A program made the position numbers and the translations under genes. Source: Pelobacter seleniigenes DSM 18267 (lineage in GTDB: Bacteria; Desulfobacterota; Desulfuromonadia; Desulfuromonadales; Geopsychrobacteraceae). From it: a stretch of DNA of 64,000 bases. Location of the stretch: contig NZ_JOMG01000002.1 in NCBI RefSeq assembly GCF_000711225.1, positions 2,616,501 to 2,680,500 of the forward strand. Direction: 5' to 3'. The notes below the pieces were generated by a model. That model saw only the letters and a program-made list of their open reading frames with translations, was not told where the DNA came from and searched no databases. Positions 45,300 through 54,296 of this stretch are shown piece by piece (within the stretch, counting starts at the first letter, position 1; every line of letters begins with the position of its first letter).

Positions 45300-45780
45300 A
45301 GATGAGGGCAACCACTCCCCCCTTTGAAAAGGGGGGCCGGGGGGGGATTTATACGGGTTCTTCTGTTGGTCAACGTAGGGTCTCGGTCTAACGATAAAAC
45401 CTCAAAATCAAAGTCGCGGGGTTGCGGCCCCGCTCGCCGCCGCCCTTTTTGTCGAGGCCAACAAAAAGGGCGCAAAAAACGGCCCTTTGATTGCTCGGGA
45501 GGTTCGTTTGTTCCGGGAAAGATGTCGTTGCTCGCTGGCGGCTGCTAATCTGGCAGGGTTGGTCGTCGTTATATTTATGCACGGATCAAGTCTGCTGCTG
45601 GTCGCAGCGTCGTCGAATGCGCTTTGACGAGAAGCTTTGCTTCTCATACTGGAGGAGTCAGGGGCTGCAGAATTGGGAGGGCAGATGGATTTATGGAATT
45701 TGCTTTCGTAATCGTCGAAAATCCGCTATTGCTCCTTCCCCCTCTGATGGGGGAAGGCCGGGATGGGGGTGGATGAAGCT
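45300..45780 (+). repeat. Dispersed repeat, copy C (inverted relative to A and B)
   Basis: Reverse-orientation copy 33 kb from the other two. In order: a GCGGGGTTGCGGCCCCGC palindrome (about 45417), GGCCCTTTGATTGCTCGGGA (45481), the core with GAGAAGCTTTGCTTCTCATA (45629) and CCTTCCCCCTCTGATGGGGG (45733). Its core reads LAAANLAGLVVVIFMHGSS in the frame matching copy B, but a TGA interrupts that frame soon afterwards. No gene is claimed in 45142-45837; the rest is CCCCCTTT-type low-complexity sequence. Confidence 0.65.
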
Positions 45781-45837
45781 CTCAGCTTCATCCAATTGAG
45801 ACGCCTGTCCCTCCGCAAGGGGAGGTGCAAAAGCTAT

Positions 45838-46644
45838 TTAACCAATACTGCCGAGGCTGGCCAGGGCGACCACTCCGTTGATTGCAACGGGGGCGTCGCT
45901 CAGACACATCAATTCATTGCTGCCTTGCCGGGAAAAACCGTGATCCCGAAGGATCAGGTCGATCTCGGCAGAATTGAGGATATCCGCAAGCAGGGTTCGG
46001 CCGGCGGGAGTTTTGGCTTGGGCCTGCTGGAGCAGGTTACGGTAATCGGTTGGGGATTTGGCGGCGCTCAGCCAGGGGCCAAGCTGCCAGAAAGCGGGGC
46101 TGGTTTGCAGCAGCGCCCGGTCATTGCCGGAGCAGAGGGGCAGACCATCAAACTCCAATTGTGACAACAGCGGTGCCCGTGATTCTCCCCAGCAGCGCGT
46201 ATCAAGATCGATGAGCATGCCCAGTTCTGCGGCGTCGGTTGCCTCCCGGGTTCCCAGGCCATGCCCTGTCCAGCGCGTGATGACATCAAGCGCTTGAAAT
46301 CCCCGACGGCGGTATAGAGGCGCGCCCTGGGTGGAAGCGGTCAGCCAGATACGGTCCGGCTGCATTCGCCGCAGGAAGCTGATGGCGTGCTCCAGTAATG
46401 CCGAGCCATAGCCCAGCCCGCGTTTTGCCGGAGCGACCAGCAGATTACCGATCCAGCCACTCCTTTTATAAGCCACGGCAGAGACAAAACCGCAAATGTC
46501 GCCATGTTGCTTGAGGGTGAAGAAAAAAGGGCGCCAGTGGTTCAGAAACAGGCGTTGCTCCTGAAATGACAGCGTCCAGCCTTCGGCTGCCGCCAACGTC
46601 TTGAAGACGGTCCAGTCTGGTGGCTCAAGGGGGGTGATCAGCAT
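45838..46644 (-). CDS. GNAT-family acetyltransferase
   Basis: 268 residues. An N-terminal GNAT fold (about 20-125) has the acetyl-CoA loop in VAPAKRGLGYGSALLEHA (Q/RxxGxG/A) and the typical LYRRRGF motif; a second, weaker half (about 130-268) may be a duplicated, non-catalytic GNAT domain. It follows nifV by 15 bases and is likely cotranscribed, so it may be nif-regulated. The substrate is unknown. Confidence 0.8.
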   Translation of the reverse strand: MLITPLEPPDWTVFKTLAAAEGWTLSFQEQRLFLNHWRPFFFTLKQHGDICGFVSAVAYKRSGWIGNLLVAPAKRGLGYGSALLEHAISFLRRMQPDRIWLTASTQGAPLYRRRGFQALDVITRWTGHGLGTREATDAAELGMLIDLDTRCWGESRAPLLSQLEFDGLPLCSGNDRALLQTSPAFWQLGPWLSAAKSPTDYRNLLQQAQAKTPAGRTLLADILNSAEIDLILRDHGFSRQGSNELMCLSDAPVAINGVVALASLGSIG

Positions 46645-46659
46645 GATGAACCCTTTCTT

Positions 46660-47787
46660 TTATGCTGCCCGACACAGGGCCTGCAGCTCCCGGTCATTTA
46701 ATGCGCGCTTTTTGCGCCCAGCCAGATGGCGCACCCGCACCAGCAGATGATCGATGTCAATACCGCTTGCATCAATGTCGAGGTCGGCCAGGCGTTGCTT
46801 CAGACCATGGGTTCCTGAATGTTTACCCAGCACCAGATGGCGATGCAGACCGACCTCGGCCGGGTCGAAGCCTTCATAGTTTTGCGGATTCTTGAAGACC
46901 CCGTCAGCATGCAGACCTGATTCATGGGAGAAGACCCGGGCGCCCACCACCGCTTTCCAGGGTGGCACGGGGCGTTTGCTGGCCCGGGCAACAAACTGTG
47001 ACAGCTCCACAAAGCGTTCAGTTGCAATGGCCGGGTCGATGCCGGTTGCGTATTTCAGTGCCATGACCACTTCTTCAAGGGCGGCATTGCCGGCCCGTTC
47101 TCCCAAGCCGTTGACCGTGGTGTTGACATAACGGGCGCCGGCGCGGATACCGGCGATGCTGTTGGCGGTGGCCATGCCCAGATCATTGTGGGTATGGACC
47201 TCGATCTCCAGGCTGCTGGCCTGGCGCAGGGCGAGCACTTTTTCAAAGGTGGTGAACGGGTCCAGGATGCCGAGGGTATCGCAGAAGCGGAAACGATCCG
47301 CTCCCTCACGCTCTGCAATCTGCAGTAGCTCAAGCAGAAAACCCATATCCGCCCGACTGGAATCCTCCCCGCCAACCGAAACATACAGGCCATGCTGTTT
47401 GGCAAAGCCGAGCGCTGTTTTTAACTGCTCTTTCACCCAATCCCGGCTCTTCTTTAATTTATGGGTCATGTGGATATCCGAAACCGACAAGGAGATATCC
47501 ACCGCGGTCATGCCACAGTCCAGAGACGCCTGGATGTCGCTGAGCAGCGCTCTGTTCCAGCTGATCAGGCGTGCCTTTAGGCCGAGATCGACCAGCGTCT
47601 TCAAGGTCTCTTGCTCCTCCTTGCCCATGGCCGGGATTCCGCATTCCAGTTCCCCCACCCCAATGTCATCAAGCATGCGTGCGATGGTGATCTTCTCTCT
47701 GCGACTAAAAACAACACCCGCGGTCTGCTCACCATCCCGCAAAGTTGTATCGTCAATGACGATGGGACTCTGTTCTGTATGTTCCAT
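46660..47787 (-). CDS. nifV: Homocitrate synthase NifV
   Basis: 375-residue enzyme that condenses acetyl-CoA and 2-oxoglutarate to homocitrate, the organic ligand of FeMo-co. Signatures: VIDDTTLRDGEQTAGVVF at the start (metal-binding D and R/E), EVHTHNDLGMATAN with the HxH metal ligands, and NGLGERAGNAALEE. The ATG at 47787 follows GGAG at eight bases; an ATG at 47811 is the other option. The C-terminal regulatory domain of LeuA-type synthases is absent, as expected for NifV. A candidate sigma-54 promoter lies about 75 bases upstream. Confidence 0.94.
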   Translation of the reverse strand: MEHTEQSPIVIDDTTLRDGEQTAGVVFSRREKITIARMLDDIGVGELECGIPAMGKEEQETLKTLVDLGLKARLISWNRALLSDIQASLDCGMTAVDISLSVSDIHMTHKLKKSRDWVKEQLKTALGFAKQHGLYVSVGGEDSSRADMGFLLELLQIAEREGADRFRFCDTLGILDPFTTFEKVLALRQASSLEIEVHTHNDLGMATANSIAGIRAGARYVNTTVNGLGERAGNAALEEVVMALKYATGIDPAIATERFVELSQFVARASKRPVPPWKAVVGARVFSHESGLHADGVFKNPQNYEGFDPAEVGLHRHLVLGKHSGTHGLKQRLADLDIDASGIDIDHLLVRVRHLAGRKKRALNDRELQALCRAA

Positions 47788-47860
47788 TGTTCCAACTCCA
47801 TGATCCGCCAATCGGAAGGTTTAGCGCCTATTGAAAAAGAAGGGTCTTGTTGAGGAACTA

Positions 47861-47875
47861 GCAAATAGCATGCCT
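47861..47875 (-). promoter_or_regulatory. Candidate sigma-54 promoter of nifV
   Basis: On the minus strand AGGCATGCTATTTGC keeps GG and GC ten bases apart and has TTGC at -12. The -24 box is imperfect. Transcription would begin near 47849. The rest of 47788-48208 is AT-rich with no gene visible. Confidence 0.5.
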
Positions 47876-48208
47876 GCGATAGCCGATATAAATTAAAGTA
47901 TTTTTCATGATTAATCTGCTTGTTTTGCTCAAGAAAGAGGCAGTTGGGGCAGAGATCACTTAAAAAATATACAAGAGAATATCTATCTTTAAATAATAGG
48001 ATACACCGGTTTGTTACCGTGTTATTAAGAAAAAAGAACGCTCATTCTTTCTCTTTTTGGTGGTGAATTTTTATCTAGCTGGAATGACTTAATTTTTTAC
48101 TTAAATATTATATTTGTATATATTGAAGTATTCTTGATCTGTCAGCTAGGAATGCCTGACAAATTAGGTAAGGTATTGAAAACAGAAAGAAATTTTGATT
48201 TTTAGGGT

Positions 48209-48237
48209 TTGATTTTCAGCTGCGAAGTTTGTATGAT
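48209..48237 (+). promoter_or_regulatory. Candidate sigma-70 promoter of the decaheme cytochrome gene
   Basis: TTGATT (48209-48214) and TATGAT (48232-48237) are 17 bases apart. Transcription from about 48244 would give a leader of about 175 nt that contains an inverted repeat, ACGAAAC...GTTTCGT, at 48309-48331. Confidence 0.5.
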
Positions 48238-48419
48238 TCCTGTATCGTTCATGTTGATTAGGATTTGCTGAGTATATTGCTGGAAAATAGCAATTTGTGG
48301 CTCGTCAAACGAAACATCTGCCACGTTTCGTCGGTACCTGGGGGATAGGGATTTCTTCCTTATAAAACAGCGTACTAAAATCGTCTCTTCACAAAAGTCT
48401 TAACAGGAGGTAGTGGAGT

Positions 48420-50624
48420 ATGAAGAGTTTAATGAGGTTGTTGATGTTGGCTATGCTGGTTGCGCTGCTCGGTTTCGGGCTGACCGGCTGCGGCGACGAC
48501 GGTAGTGATGGTAGTGATGGCTCTAATGGTAAGAGTGCGTATGAAATTGCTGTTGAAAATGGTTTTACCGGAACCGAGCAGGAGTGGCTGGATTCGTTGA
48601 ATGCCGCTGCTGAAGAGGTCGAGCCCGAGTCCTGTGCGGTCTGCCACCCCACCGCAGGGACCGATCACCAGGCTAACTACAATGACGCCATGGATACCAC
48701 TTTAAATCTCACCTTTGGTGCGATTACGGCCACTCCCGTTGGGGACGGAACCTTCACCACGACCGTTCCTTTCACCATCACCAAGGGCGGCGTAGCTGTC
48801 GATTCACCTGTCTCTGGTGGAAAAATTGCTGCTTTTGTGCAACAGCGCTTTGGCTATGCTGTTTATGACGCGACAACCGGCACTTTCCCGACCGCAGCTT
48901 ACTTCAGCACCAGCGGTTTGACCAATGATGGCGGTGGCGCTTACCATCTGACCGACACTCTGGATATCGACATCACCGCAACCACAACGGAAGTTTACAG
49001 CTATATTACCCAAGACCCGATCCTTAATGCTGGCTCTTATGACGGCGAAGACGGCCATATCCAGCTGTATCGCGAAGTGTTCAATGCTGGTCAAAAACCA
49101 GGTACTCCGTTCACTTACACCTCCGCTGCAGATGTTGCTGCCTGTGAAAAATGTCACGGGACTCCCTACCTGAAGCATGGTTACCGGGGTGCTGATGCAA
49201 CCAACCTGGATACTTTCGGTGCATGTAAAGTTTGTCACTATGACACCAGAACCGGTAGTGACGGGGCTGAATTCTTTGGTGATTCAACCTATGCATATAC
49301 CGCTGATGTCATGACTGATGTTCACGCGTCTCACCTGAATCTTTTCCCCTATCCGCAGGAAATGTCCAACTGTGTGACTTGTCACACTGGCACCTTGCTG
49401 ACGGATGCAACCCTGATTGATGCCAACTTCACCAAGGCTGTTTGCGAAAGCTGCCATGCTGATGTTGATCCAGCAACCAACACTGTCGTGGCTAAGCCTC
49501 TTTCGACTGTTGTGCCCCATGCTATTCCGACCGACGAGTGTAACACTTGTCACAAAACCGGCGGGATCGGCGCAACCTTCGCAACGGTTCACCCTGCTTT
49601 TGATTCCGTCAAATATGACTCGGTTGCCAGTGCTGAAGCCGGTACGCTGCGTTATAGCTACTTTATTGATGGCGTAACTTATGATGCCACCGCATCGAGC
49701 CTGACCATCACTTGGGGTGCCAAGGATGCAGCAGACGCTGCTGTTAACGTCCTGAACCTTGATGCAACGGCTGGCCCGGTGTTCCTGGGACTTCCTGCTG
49801 AGCGCGACAATGAATCCGAAGGTATCCGGATCCTGGTCGGTTACTATGGCTGGGGAACTCATAACGTTGCGGCCTACGATCAGTATCGTAAAGATGACGT
49901 GATTGCTAATACCACCTATAATTCGACTACAGGTATTGCAACAACGACTTTCCCATTGACCGACAAAATTGACACTTACGATGCAAGCAAACTGGAAGTC
50001 GGTATCATTGGTGTGCCTGAAGTCAATGGAACCATGGTCGCTGTTAAATCAGTGACTAAAGGCATCGTGCTTGCTGACGGATCCCTCGTCGATCGTAGCG
50101 GTATCGTTGCCGATGCTAAGTGTAACGCTTGCCATGACAACATCGTGATTCACACCAACTCATCACATGGCCACACTGCGGTCGGTAACGTCAATGCCTG
50201 CTTGTTCTGCCACAACACCTCGAGTGCCGCTCATGTAACGAATCAGTCCAGAGCGATCGATTCTTACCTGCATGACCTGCATACCTTCGTGGAAGAGCCG
50301 GAATTCGTTTATCCGATGTTTACCCTGCAGAACTGTGAGTCCTGCCACGTCGGTGCTACCGATGCTTATAACGCACCTTACAATGTGCCGGACCAACTGG
50401 CAGCTTCCGGTGCTCTGATTGATGCACCTGATGAGCCGGTGACGGTTGGCCCGGGTTCCAAGTCCTGCGGTTCCTGCCACAGAGCAAATGCTCTTAAGGA
50501 TGGCGACCTCAGTGGTGTTGCTGAGATTAACTCACATACGAAGGTCTTCGGTTATCGGGTTCCGCAATCCGTGATGTCCTTCGTTGACGTTATGAACGCT
50601 ATCTTTGCCAAATTGGCTGAATAA
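48420..50624 (+). CDS. Decaheme c-type cytochrome lipoprotein, OmcA/MtrC-like
   Basis: 734 residues, predicted outer-surface electron carrier. The lipoprotein signal ends at LTGC (Cys near residue 24). A short collagen-like GSDGSDGSNGKSAYEIAVENG spacer follows. Ten CxxCH motifs are present: CAVCH, CEKCH, CKVCH, CVTCH, CESCH, CNTCH, CNACH, CLFCH, CESCH and CGSCH. They come in an N-terminal group of six, a heme-poor beta-rich stretch (about 400-555), and a group of four, much like the pentaheme/beta-barrel alternation of MtrC/OmcA. GGAGG lies a few bases before the ATG. It faces, tail to tail, the barrel/cytochrome operon and may form a conduit with it. Confidence 0.87.
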   Translation: MKSLMRLLMLAMLVALLGFGLTGCGDDGSDGSDGSNGKSAYEIAVENGFTGTEQEWLDSLNAAAEEVEPESCAVCHPTAGTDHQANYNDAMDTTLNLTFGAITATPVGDGTFTTTVPFTITKGGVAVDSPVSGGKIAAFVQQRFGYAVYDATTGTFPTAAYFSTSGLTNDGGGAYHLTDTLDIDITATTTEVYSYITQDPILNAGSYDGEDGHIQLYREVFNAGQKPGTPFTYTSAADVAACEKCHGTPYLKHGYRGADATNLDTFGACKVCHYDTRTGSDGAEFFGDSTYAYTADVMTDVHASHLNLFPYPQEMSNCVTCHTGTLLTDATLIDANFTKAVCESCHADVDPATNTVVAKPLSTVVPHAIPTDECNTCHKTGGIGATFATVHPAFDSVKYDSVASAEAGTLRYSYFIDGVTYDATASSLTITWGAKDAADAAVNVLNLDATAGPVFLGLPAERDNESEGIRILVGYYGWGTHNVAAYDQYRKDDVIANTTYNSTTGIATTTFPLTDKIDTYDASKLEVGIIGVPEVNGTMVAVKSVTKGIVLADGSLVDRSGIVADAKCNACHDNIVIHTNSSHGHTAVGNVNACLFCHNTSSAAHVTNQSRAIDSYLHDLHTFVEEPEFVYPMFTLQNCESCHVGATDAYNAPYNVPDQLAASGALIDAPDEPVTVGPGSKSCGSCHRANALKDGDLSGVAEINSHTKVFGYRVPQSVMSFVDVMNAIFAKLAE

Positions 50625-50635
50625 GTAGTTGTTCG

Positions 50636-50674
50636 CACTGAGGTGAGCCGCAATGGCTCACCTCAGTGATTTTT
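50636..50674 (+). terminator. Intrinsic terminator after the decaheme cytochrome gene
   Basis: CACTGAGGTGAGCC pairs with GGCTCACCTCAGTG around GCAAT, followed by ATTTTTGTTTT. It is one of two tandem terminators. Confidence 0.9.
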
Positions 50675-50684
50675 GTTTTAATGT

Positions 50685-50708
50685 AGCGGGCTTCGGCCCG
50701 CTTTTTTT
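50685..50708 (+). terminator. Second tandem terminator
   Basis: AGCGGGC-TTCG-GCCCGCT followed by seven T residues; a stable UUCG tetraloop closes the stem. Confidence 0.85.
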
Positions 50709-51245
50709 GTGCCCGAATTCAGGCTGGGTTTCTCTGTTTCAGTTGTTGCTAGCTGGGGCAGAAGTAATCATGCCCGCAAGCTCATGTTTGATTATTCCGA
50801 TATTGCTTTCATGGTTGGTATTTAAATAAACAATTTCAACACACAGCCCTGAGTTACGGTTTCCTGGAAGTCGTGTTCTAGCGGCCGAGCTCGGAATGTA
50901 TGCGGCAATGCCTGCCTCATCGGATAGATCTGATCACCTTCGCTGGTGAAAGGGTCATAATCATCCCAAGCCCTCCTCTAAAGAAGCAACTCCCTGCTGG
51001 ACTAGTTGTTTTGCCATAAGGGCCGGTGGCTGTCTATCCAACGTACTTATTCGGTATCATCATATGACAGGAGCTCTTAGGTCAGAGGGAAGAAGGGGGA
51101 AGCTTTAAGCAGGAGGGCAGAAGGAGTCAGCGTTTCGATCCAAATGATGAAAGACTCGATAGTTGCCTTGGTTTTTTGCCGATGGGCTAGGAGGGGCGAA
51201 CCCTTATGGGCGGGGCGTGCTGCGGGTTCTGATAACTATGGTTTA
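50709..51245. other. Intergenic region between convergent cytochrome genes
   Basis: About 540 bases with no convincing gene. A plus-strand open frame at 51144-51341 runs through a terminator and is rejected. A purine-rich stretch at about 51075-51135 (GGAAGAAGGGGGAAG type) has no assigned role. Confidence 0.4.
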
Positions 51246-51296
51246 AGCAACAAAAAAAGACTCCTCTGTTTTCAGAAGGAGTCTTTTTTTGTTGCT
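51246..51296. terminator. Long bidirectional terminator
   Basis: A 20-base stem: AGCAACAAAAAAAGACTCCT (51246-51265) pairs with its complement at 51277-51296. T-runs lie within the stem on both strands, so it should stop both converging transcripts. Confidence 0.8.
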
Positions 51297-51337
51297 AGCT
51301 TAAGACAGTTGTTAACTGATATTTTTGATCTGGTAAT

Positions 51338-52480
51338 TTAATACCATTGTTCACTTTCGTGATTGTAGGTTGAATTAACGGTGTCGGTAACCATGTGGCA
51401 AACGCCAGTGCAGGTGACGTTGCTGCCATCCCATACGGCCTGGATGTTATCAGTGGCATCAGGACGAAGGAAGTTGATATCTGCAGGACTCTCCGTGTCG
51501 AAATGGTTATCGGTTCCTATCCCTGCACCATTATGACAGCGGCTGCAGGTTTGTTCTGGGGTGGCACTGATAGTAATGGTATGGCCGATGCGGTTATGTT
51601 GCCCCTGCCGGTTCGGCCGGCTATTTCCTGCAACCCCGGCACCATTCGGTGGCAAACTGTGACAGGAAACGCAACCGGTATTGTTGGCGACCGGGTCGGC
51701 ATTATGGCAGGCCAAGCAGGCCGGTGCGCCGGTGTCGGTATTGCCTTCGAAGTTGTCTCCATGGCACAAGGCGCAGGCTTCCAGATTGCCGCTGTCGGCA
51801 TGGGTAACCGTTGCGCCATACCAGTGGGCATTATCTCTGGTCCCGACCGAAGGATGTGCGGTGTAATCGTTATGGCACCCTTCGCAGCCGGTGTCGCTGA
51901 TTCTGGTAATGCCAATGTTGAAACGGGGGCTGCTGCCGGTTGGGGTCAGTTCACCATGGCAGTTCTGGCAAACGGTAAGATCTGCTTTTGCATCCGGGCC
52001 ATGACTGGTAAAGGCCAGATAGCTTCCATCAAGGGCGTGTGGGGCTGTGCCGGGTCCGTCTGCGTGGCAGCTGACACCGCCATAACTGGCGGAGAAACAG
52101 CTGGGGGCTGCAGTTGTGCCGAGGAGGTCCTGGCCGTGACAGCCTTTGCATGAAGCGGCTGTATTTGCTGATGCATAGGCTCTGTGATCACTGACAGCAT
52201 TCGTCCAGTCGGCAGGATGGACCCCGAACGGAATTGCGCTATTATAAGTGTGGCAGCTATAGCAGCTTACGGCGTCACCGCTACCGGTCAGGTTTGCGCC
52301 ATGACAGCCGGTACAGTCACTGTAACTGGCGAGAGTTGTGATCTCATCCGCATGGGTTGCAATCCAGCCGAGCGGGTGGGCCTGATTGTCGGGCGGCGCA
52401 CTGGAGTTGCTGCTGGAACAGGCGGTTATGGAAAATGTCGCTATTATCAGAAGAATGAGTAAGGCAAACCGGTTCTTCAT
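51338..52480 (-). CDS. Multiheme c-type cytochrome lipoprotein with non-canonical heme motifs
   Basis: 380 residues. The lipoprotein signal peptide ends SITAC (Cys near residue 21), preceded by the ATG at 52480 after AAGGAGG. Nine CxxCH motifs are seen (CTGCH, CYSCH, CKGCH, CQNCH, CEGCH, CALCH, CLACH, CVSCH and CSRCH), plus two expanded ones: CFSASYGGVSCH (CX9CH) and CTGVCH (CX3CH) near the C terminus. CxxxCH/CxxxxCH repeats are typical of Geobacter-type extracellular cytochromes. If all bind heme there are eleven. It probably sits at the cell surface or in a filament and takes electrons from the barrel complex. Confidence 0.82.
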   Translation of the reverse strand: MKNRFALLILLIIATFSITACSSSNSSAPPDNQAHPLGWIATHADEITTLASYSDCTGCHGANLTGSGDAVSCYSCHTYNSAIPFGVHPADWTNAVSDHRAYASANTAASCKGCHGQDLLGTTAAPSCFSASYGGVSCHADGPGTAPHALDGSYLAFTSHGPDAKADLTVCQNCHGELTPTGSSPRFNIGITRISDTGCEGCHNDYTAHPSVGTRDNAHWYGATVTHADSGNLEACALCHGDNFEGNTDTGAPACLACHNADPVANNTGCVSCHSLPPNGAGVAGNSRPNRQGQHNRIGHTITISATPEQTCSRCHNGAGIGTDNHFDTESPADINFLRPDATDNIQAVWDGSNVTCTGVCHMVTDTVNSTYNHESEQWY

Positions 52481-52507
52481 CTTTTCCTCCTTATTTTCAA
52501 GCAATGC

Positions 52508-52978
52508 TTATCCGTGGCAGGGAGCGCAGGTTTTTGCCGATTTCGGTTTGCCGTGACAGCGGAAACATGACGTCGGATCGATGCGGCCATCAATGCGGTG
52601 GCGGGTCAGGTAGTCACCGCGGTGAGGCATCTGCCGGTAGCTTTCCGACTGATTTCGCTCCGAGGGTTTCAGCTCCAGTTTGGTGGCGTGGCAGCTGTTG
52701 CAGTAGCTGGTCTGGTGGCACATGGCGCAGACGGCTGCGTTCTGGTTCGCCTGGTACTTATGGGTGGTCATCCAGGTCGGGGTGTGGTTGAAATCGCCGA
52801 AGGCGAGTTTTTCGCCGCGGGCGTCATGGCAGTTGGTGCAAGTTGTGGTTTTGTCGCCAAGGTCTGCAGCAGACATATGCTGCAACGGAAGCTCTTTGCC
52901 GCTGTCCAGTGCCGCACAGGCGGCGAGACCCAGCAGAAGGAAAACCAACCCGATTGTCAGCCAGATATTTTTACGCAT
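52508..52978 (-). CDS. Pentaheme c-type cytochrome lipoprotein
   Basis: 156 residues. The signal ends GLAAC, so it is likely a lipoprotein. Five CxxCH motifs: CTNCH, CAMCH, CNSCH, CFRCH and CAPCH. Two His residues in the heme-free spacer (THKYQ, TRHRID) could be distal ligands. The ATG at 52978 is eight bases after AGGAG; an ATG two codons earlier is too close. It lies between a beta-barrel gene and the larger cytochrome gene and could be the periplasmic-side carrier of a porin-cytochrome conduit, as OmaB or MtrA are elsewhere, although its size is smaller. Confidence 0.82.
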   Translation of the reverse strand: MRKNIWLTIGLVFLLLGLAACAALDSGKELPLQHMSAADLGDKTTTCTNCHDARGEKLAFGDFNHTPTWMTTHKYQANQNAAVCAMCHQTSYCNSCHATKLELKPSERNQSESYRQMPHRGDYLTRHRIDGRIDPTSCFRCHGKPKSAKTCAPCHG

Positions 52979-53009
52979 ATTCATAACTCCTGTTGGTGAT
53001 CAGGCAATT

Positions 53010-54296
53010 TTAAAGATCTTTGCCGAAACGGTAGCTGAGGGTCACCATGGCTTGCAGATCCTCATCATAATAGGGGTCTTTGCTGTAATCGCCGGAGACT
53101 TTCACATCAAGTGCATCATCCAGAAATTTTTGCCCCACGCCGACCGACACGAAGAACGAGCTGTCTTCACCGTAGATCGCCTGGTCGTAATCGACATACA
53201 TCAATTCGCTGCTGACATATCCAACCGGGAGTATGGCTGGCAGCTGGGTCCAGTAACCGTAAACCCTAACCAGCAGATACTTGTTCTGGGAGGCGTCACC
53301 GTCCATCAGGCCGGCTTCTCCACCCAGCTGAGTGCCGTTTTCACCGGACCAGATCACTTTGCCTGAATAGTAACGGGAGCTGTCGGAAAGGACTTTGTAG
53401 TCATAATTTTTAATATTGGCGACCAGAGTCCAGTTGTCTCCGATCGGCAGGGTTGCTTCGGTTCCGACCACGGTCAACTCTTCACCGCTGTTGGCAAGAA
53501 AAGCAAACGGGTTGACGCTGGTATTGTCGGTGCCGAAGTAGTCTTCATAGCGAAACTTCTGAAAGTAGGGACGAATTCTAACCGGGCCGGCAGAAAAACG
53601 CAGCTCGTAAGAATGTTCCGCCCATTCGTCGGTATCGAGGTTGAGTGAAGAGAAACCATGCAGATTGATCCCCAGCGGAAGGTAGGCAGAGAGGTCCATG
53701 CCCGCTTTTTCGTCACTGTCGCTGTCGTTGCTGATCTTTTGATAGGACAGGCCCAGGTCATACCACCCGACCATATGGTTGGCGATACGCGCACCGAAGA
53801 TGCTGTCGCCATCGCGGCCGTTTTCACTGGAATAATCCACGGGCAAGCCAGCATAGACCGAGCCGGAGAAATATTTGCCGAGATCGGAACTGAGCCGCAG
53901 ACCGTCGATGGCGGTGTCCGCGACTCCTTCAAAAAGATACTGGCGACCCAGGCGGGCATTGAAGGCGGCCTGCTCACCGGTGTATTCGATATAGCTGTAA
54001 AGCAGCTCACCGGCACTGCTGTCATCGTAATAATCATTGTCCGCCATGTCCAGGCGGCCCCAGCCGTACAGGTGGAAGGACAGTCCCGGTTCGTCCGGGG
54101 TGCCGATATCCAGCTGGATATACTCGTAAATCGGCAGGACCGCGGCGGAATCCTTGGTCGTGGTGTCCCGCTCGAGCATGCGTAATATGGTATCCGACTG
54201 GAAATTCAGTTGTGCTGCCGACACCGTCCATGGCAGGCAGAATACGGACAGAATGGCAAAGCAGAAGATAGACTTGTAGACATCTCTTAATTTCAT
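53010..54296 (-). CDS. Outer-membrane beta-barrel, candidate conduit porin
   Basis: 428 residues. A signal peptide (1-27, cleavage after SAA) precedes about 20 or more amphipathic strands with alternating residues (for example HLYGWGRLDMAD, YSYIEYTGEQAAFNARLGRQY) and a C-terminal strand ending YRFGKDL. No CxxCH. It resembles the large barrels (MtrB/OmbB/ExtD-type) by position and architecture only; sequence similarity cannot be judged by eye. It is the first gene of a three-gene unit with the two multiheme lipoproteins, separated by 31 and 27 bases, which strongly suggests a porin-cytochrome complex. Confidence 0.72.
   Translation of the reverse strand: MKLRDVYKSIFCFAILSVFCLPWTVSAAQLNFQSDTILRMLERDTTTKDSAAVLPIYEYIQLDIGTPDEPGLSFHLYGWGRLDMADNDYYDDSSAGELLYSYIEYTGEQAAFNARLGRQYLFEGVADTAIDGLRLSSDLGKYFSGSVYAGLPVDYSSENGRDGDSIFGARIANHMVGWYDLGLSYQKISNDSDSDEKAGMDLSAYLPLGINLHGFSSLNLDTDEWAEHSYELRFSAGPVRIRPYFQKFRYEDYFGTDNTSVNPFAFLANSGEELTVVGTEATLPIGDNWTLVANIKNYDYKVLSDSSRYYSGKVIWSGENGTQLGGEAGLMDGDASQNKYLLVRVYGYWTQLPAILPVGYVSSELMYVDYDQAIYGEDSSFFVSVGVGQKFLDDALDVKVSGDYSKDPYYDEDLQAMVTLSYRFGKDL

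Noticed and set aside
51144-51341. 65-codon open frame before the multiheme cytochrome terminus
   Set aside because: It runs through the long bidirectional terminator and has no family features.
51395-52153. Plus-strand open frame of 252 codons opposite the multiheme cytochrome
   Set aside because: The minus strand encodes nine or more heme motifs and a lipoprotein signal; the plus-strand frame is an antisense shadow.
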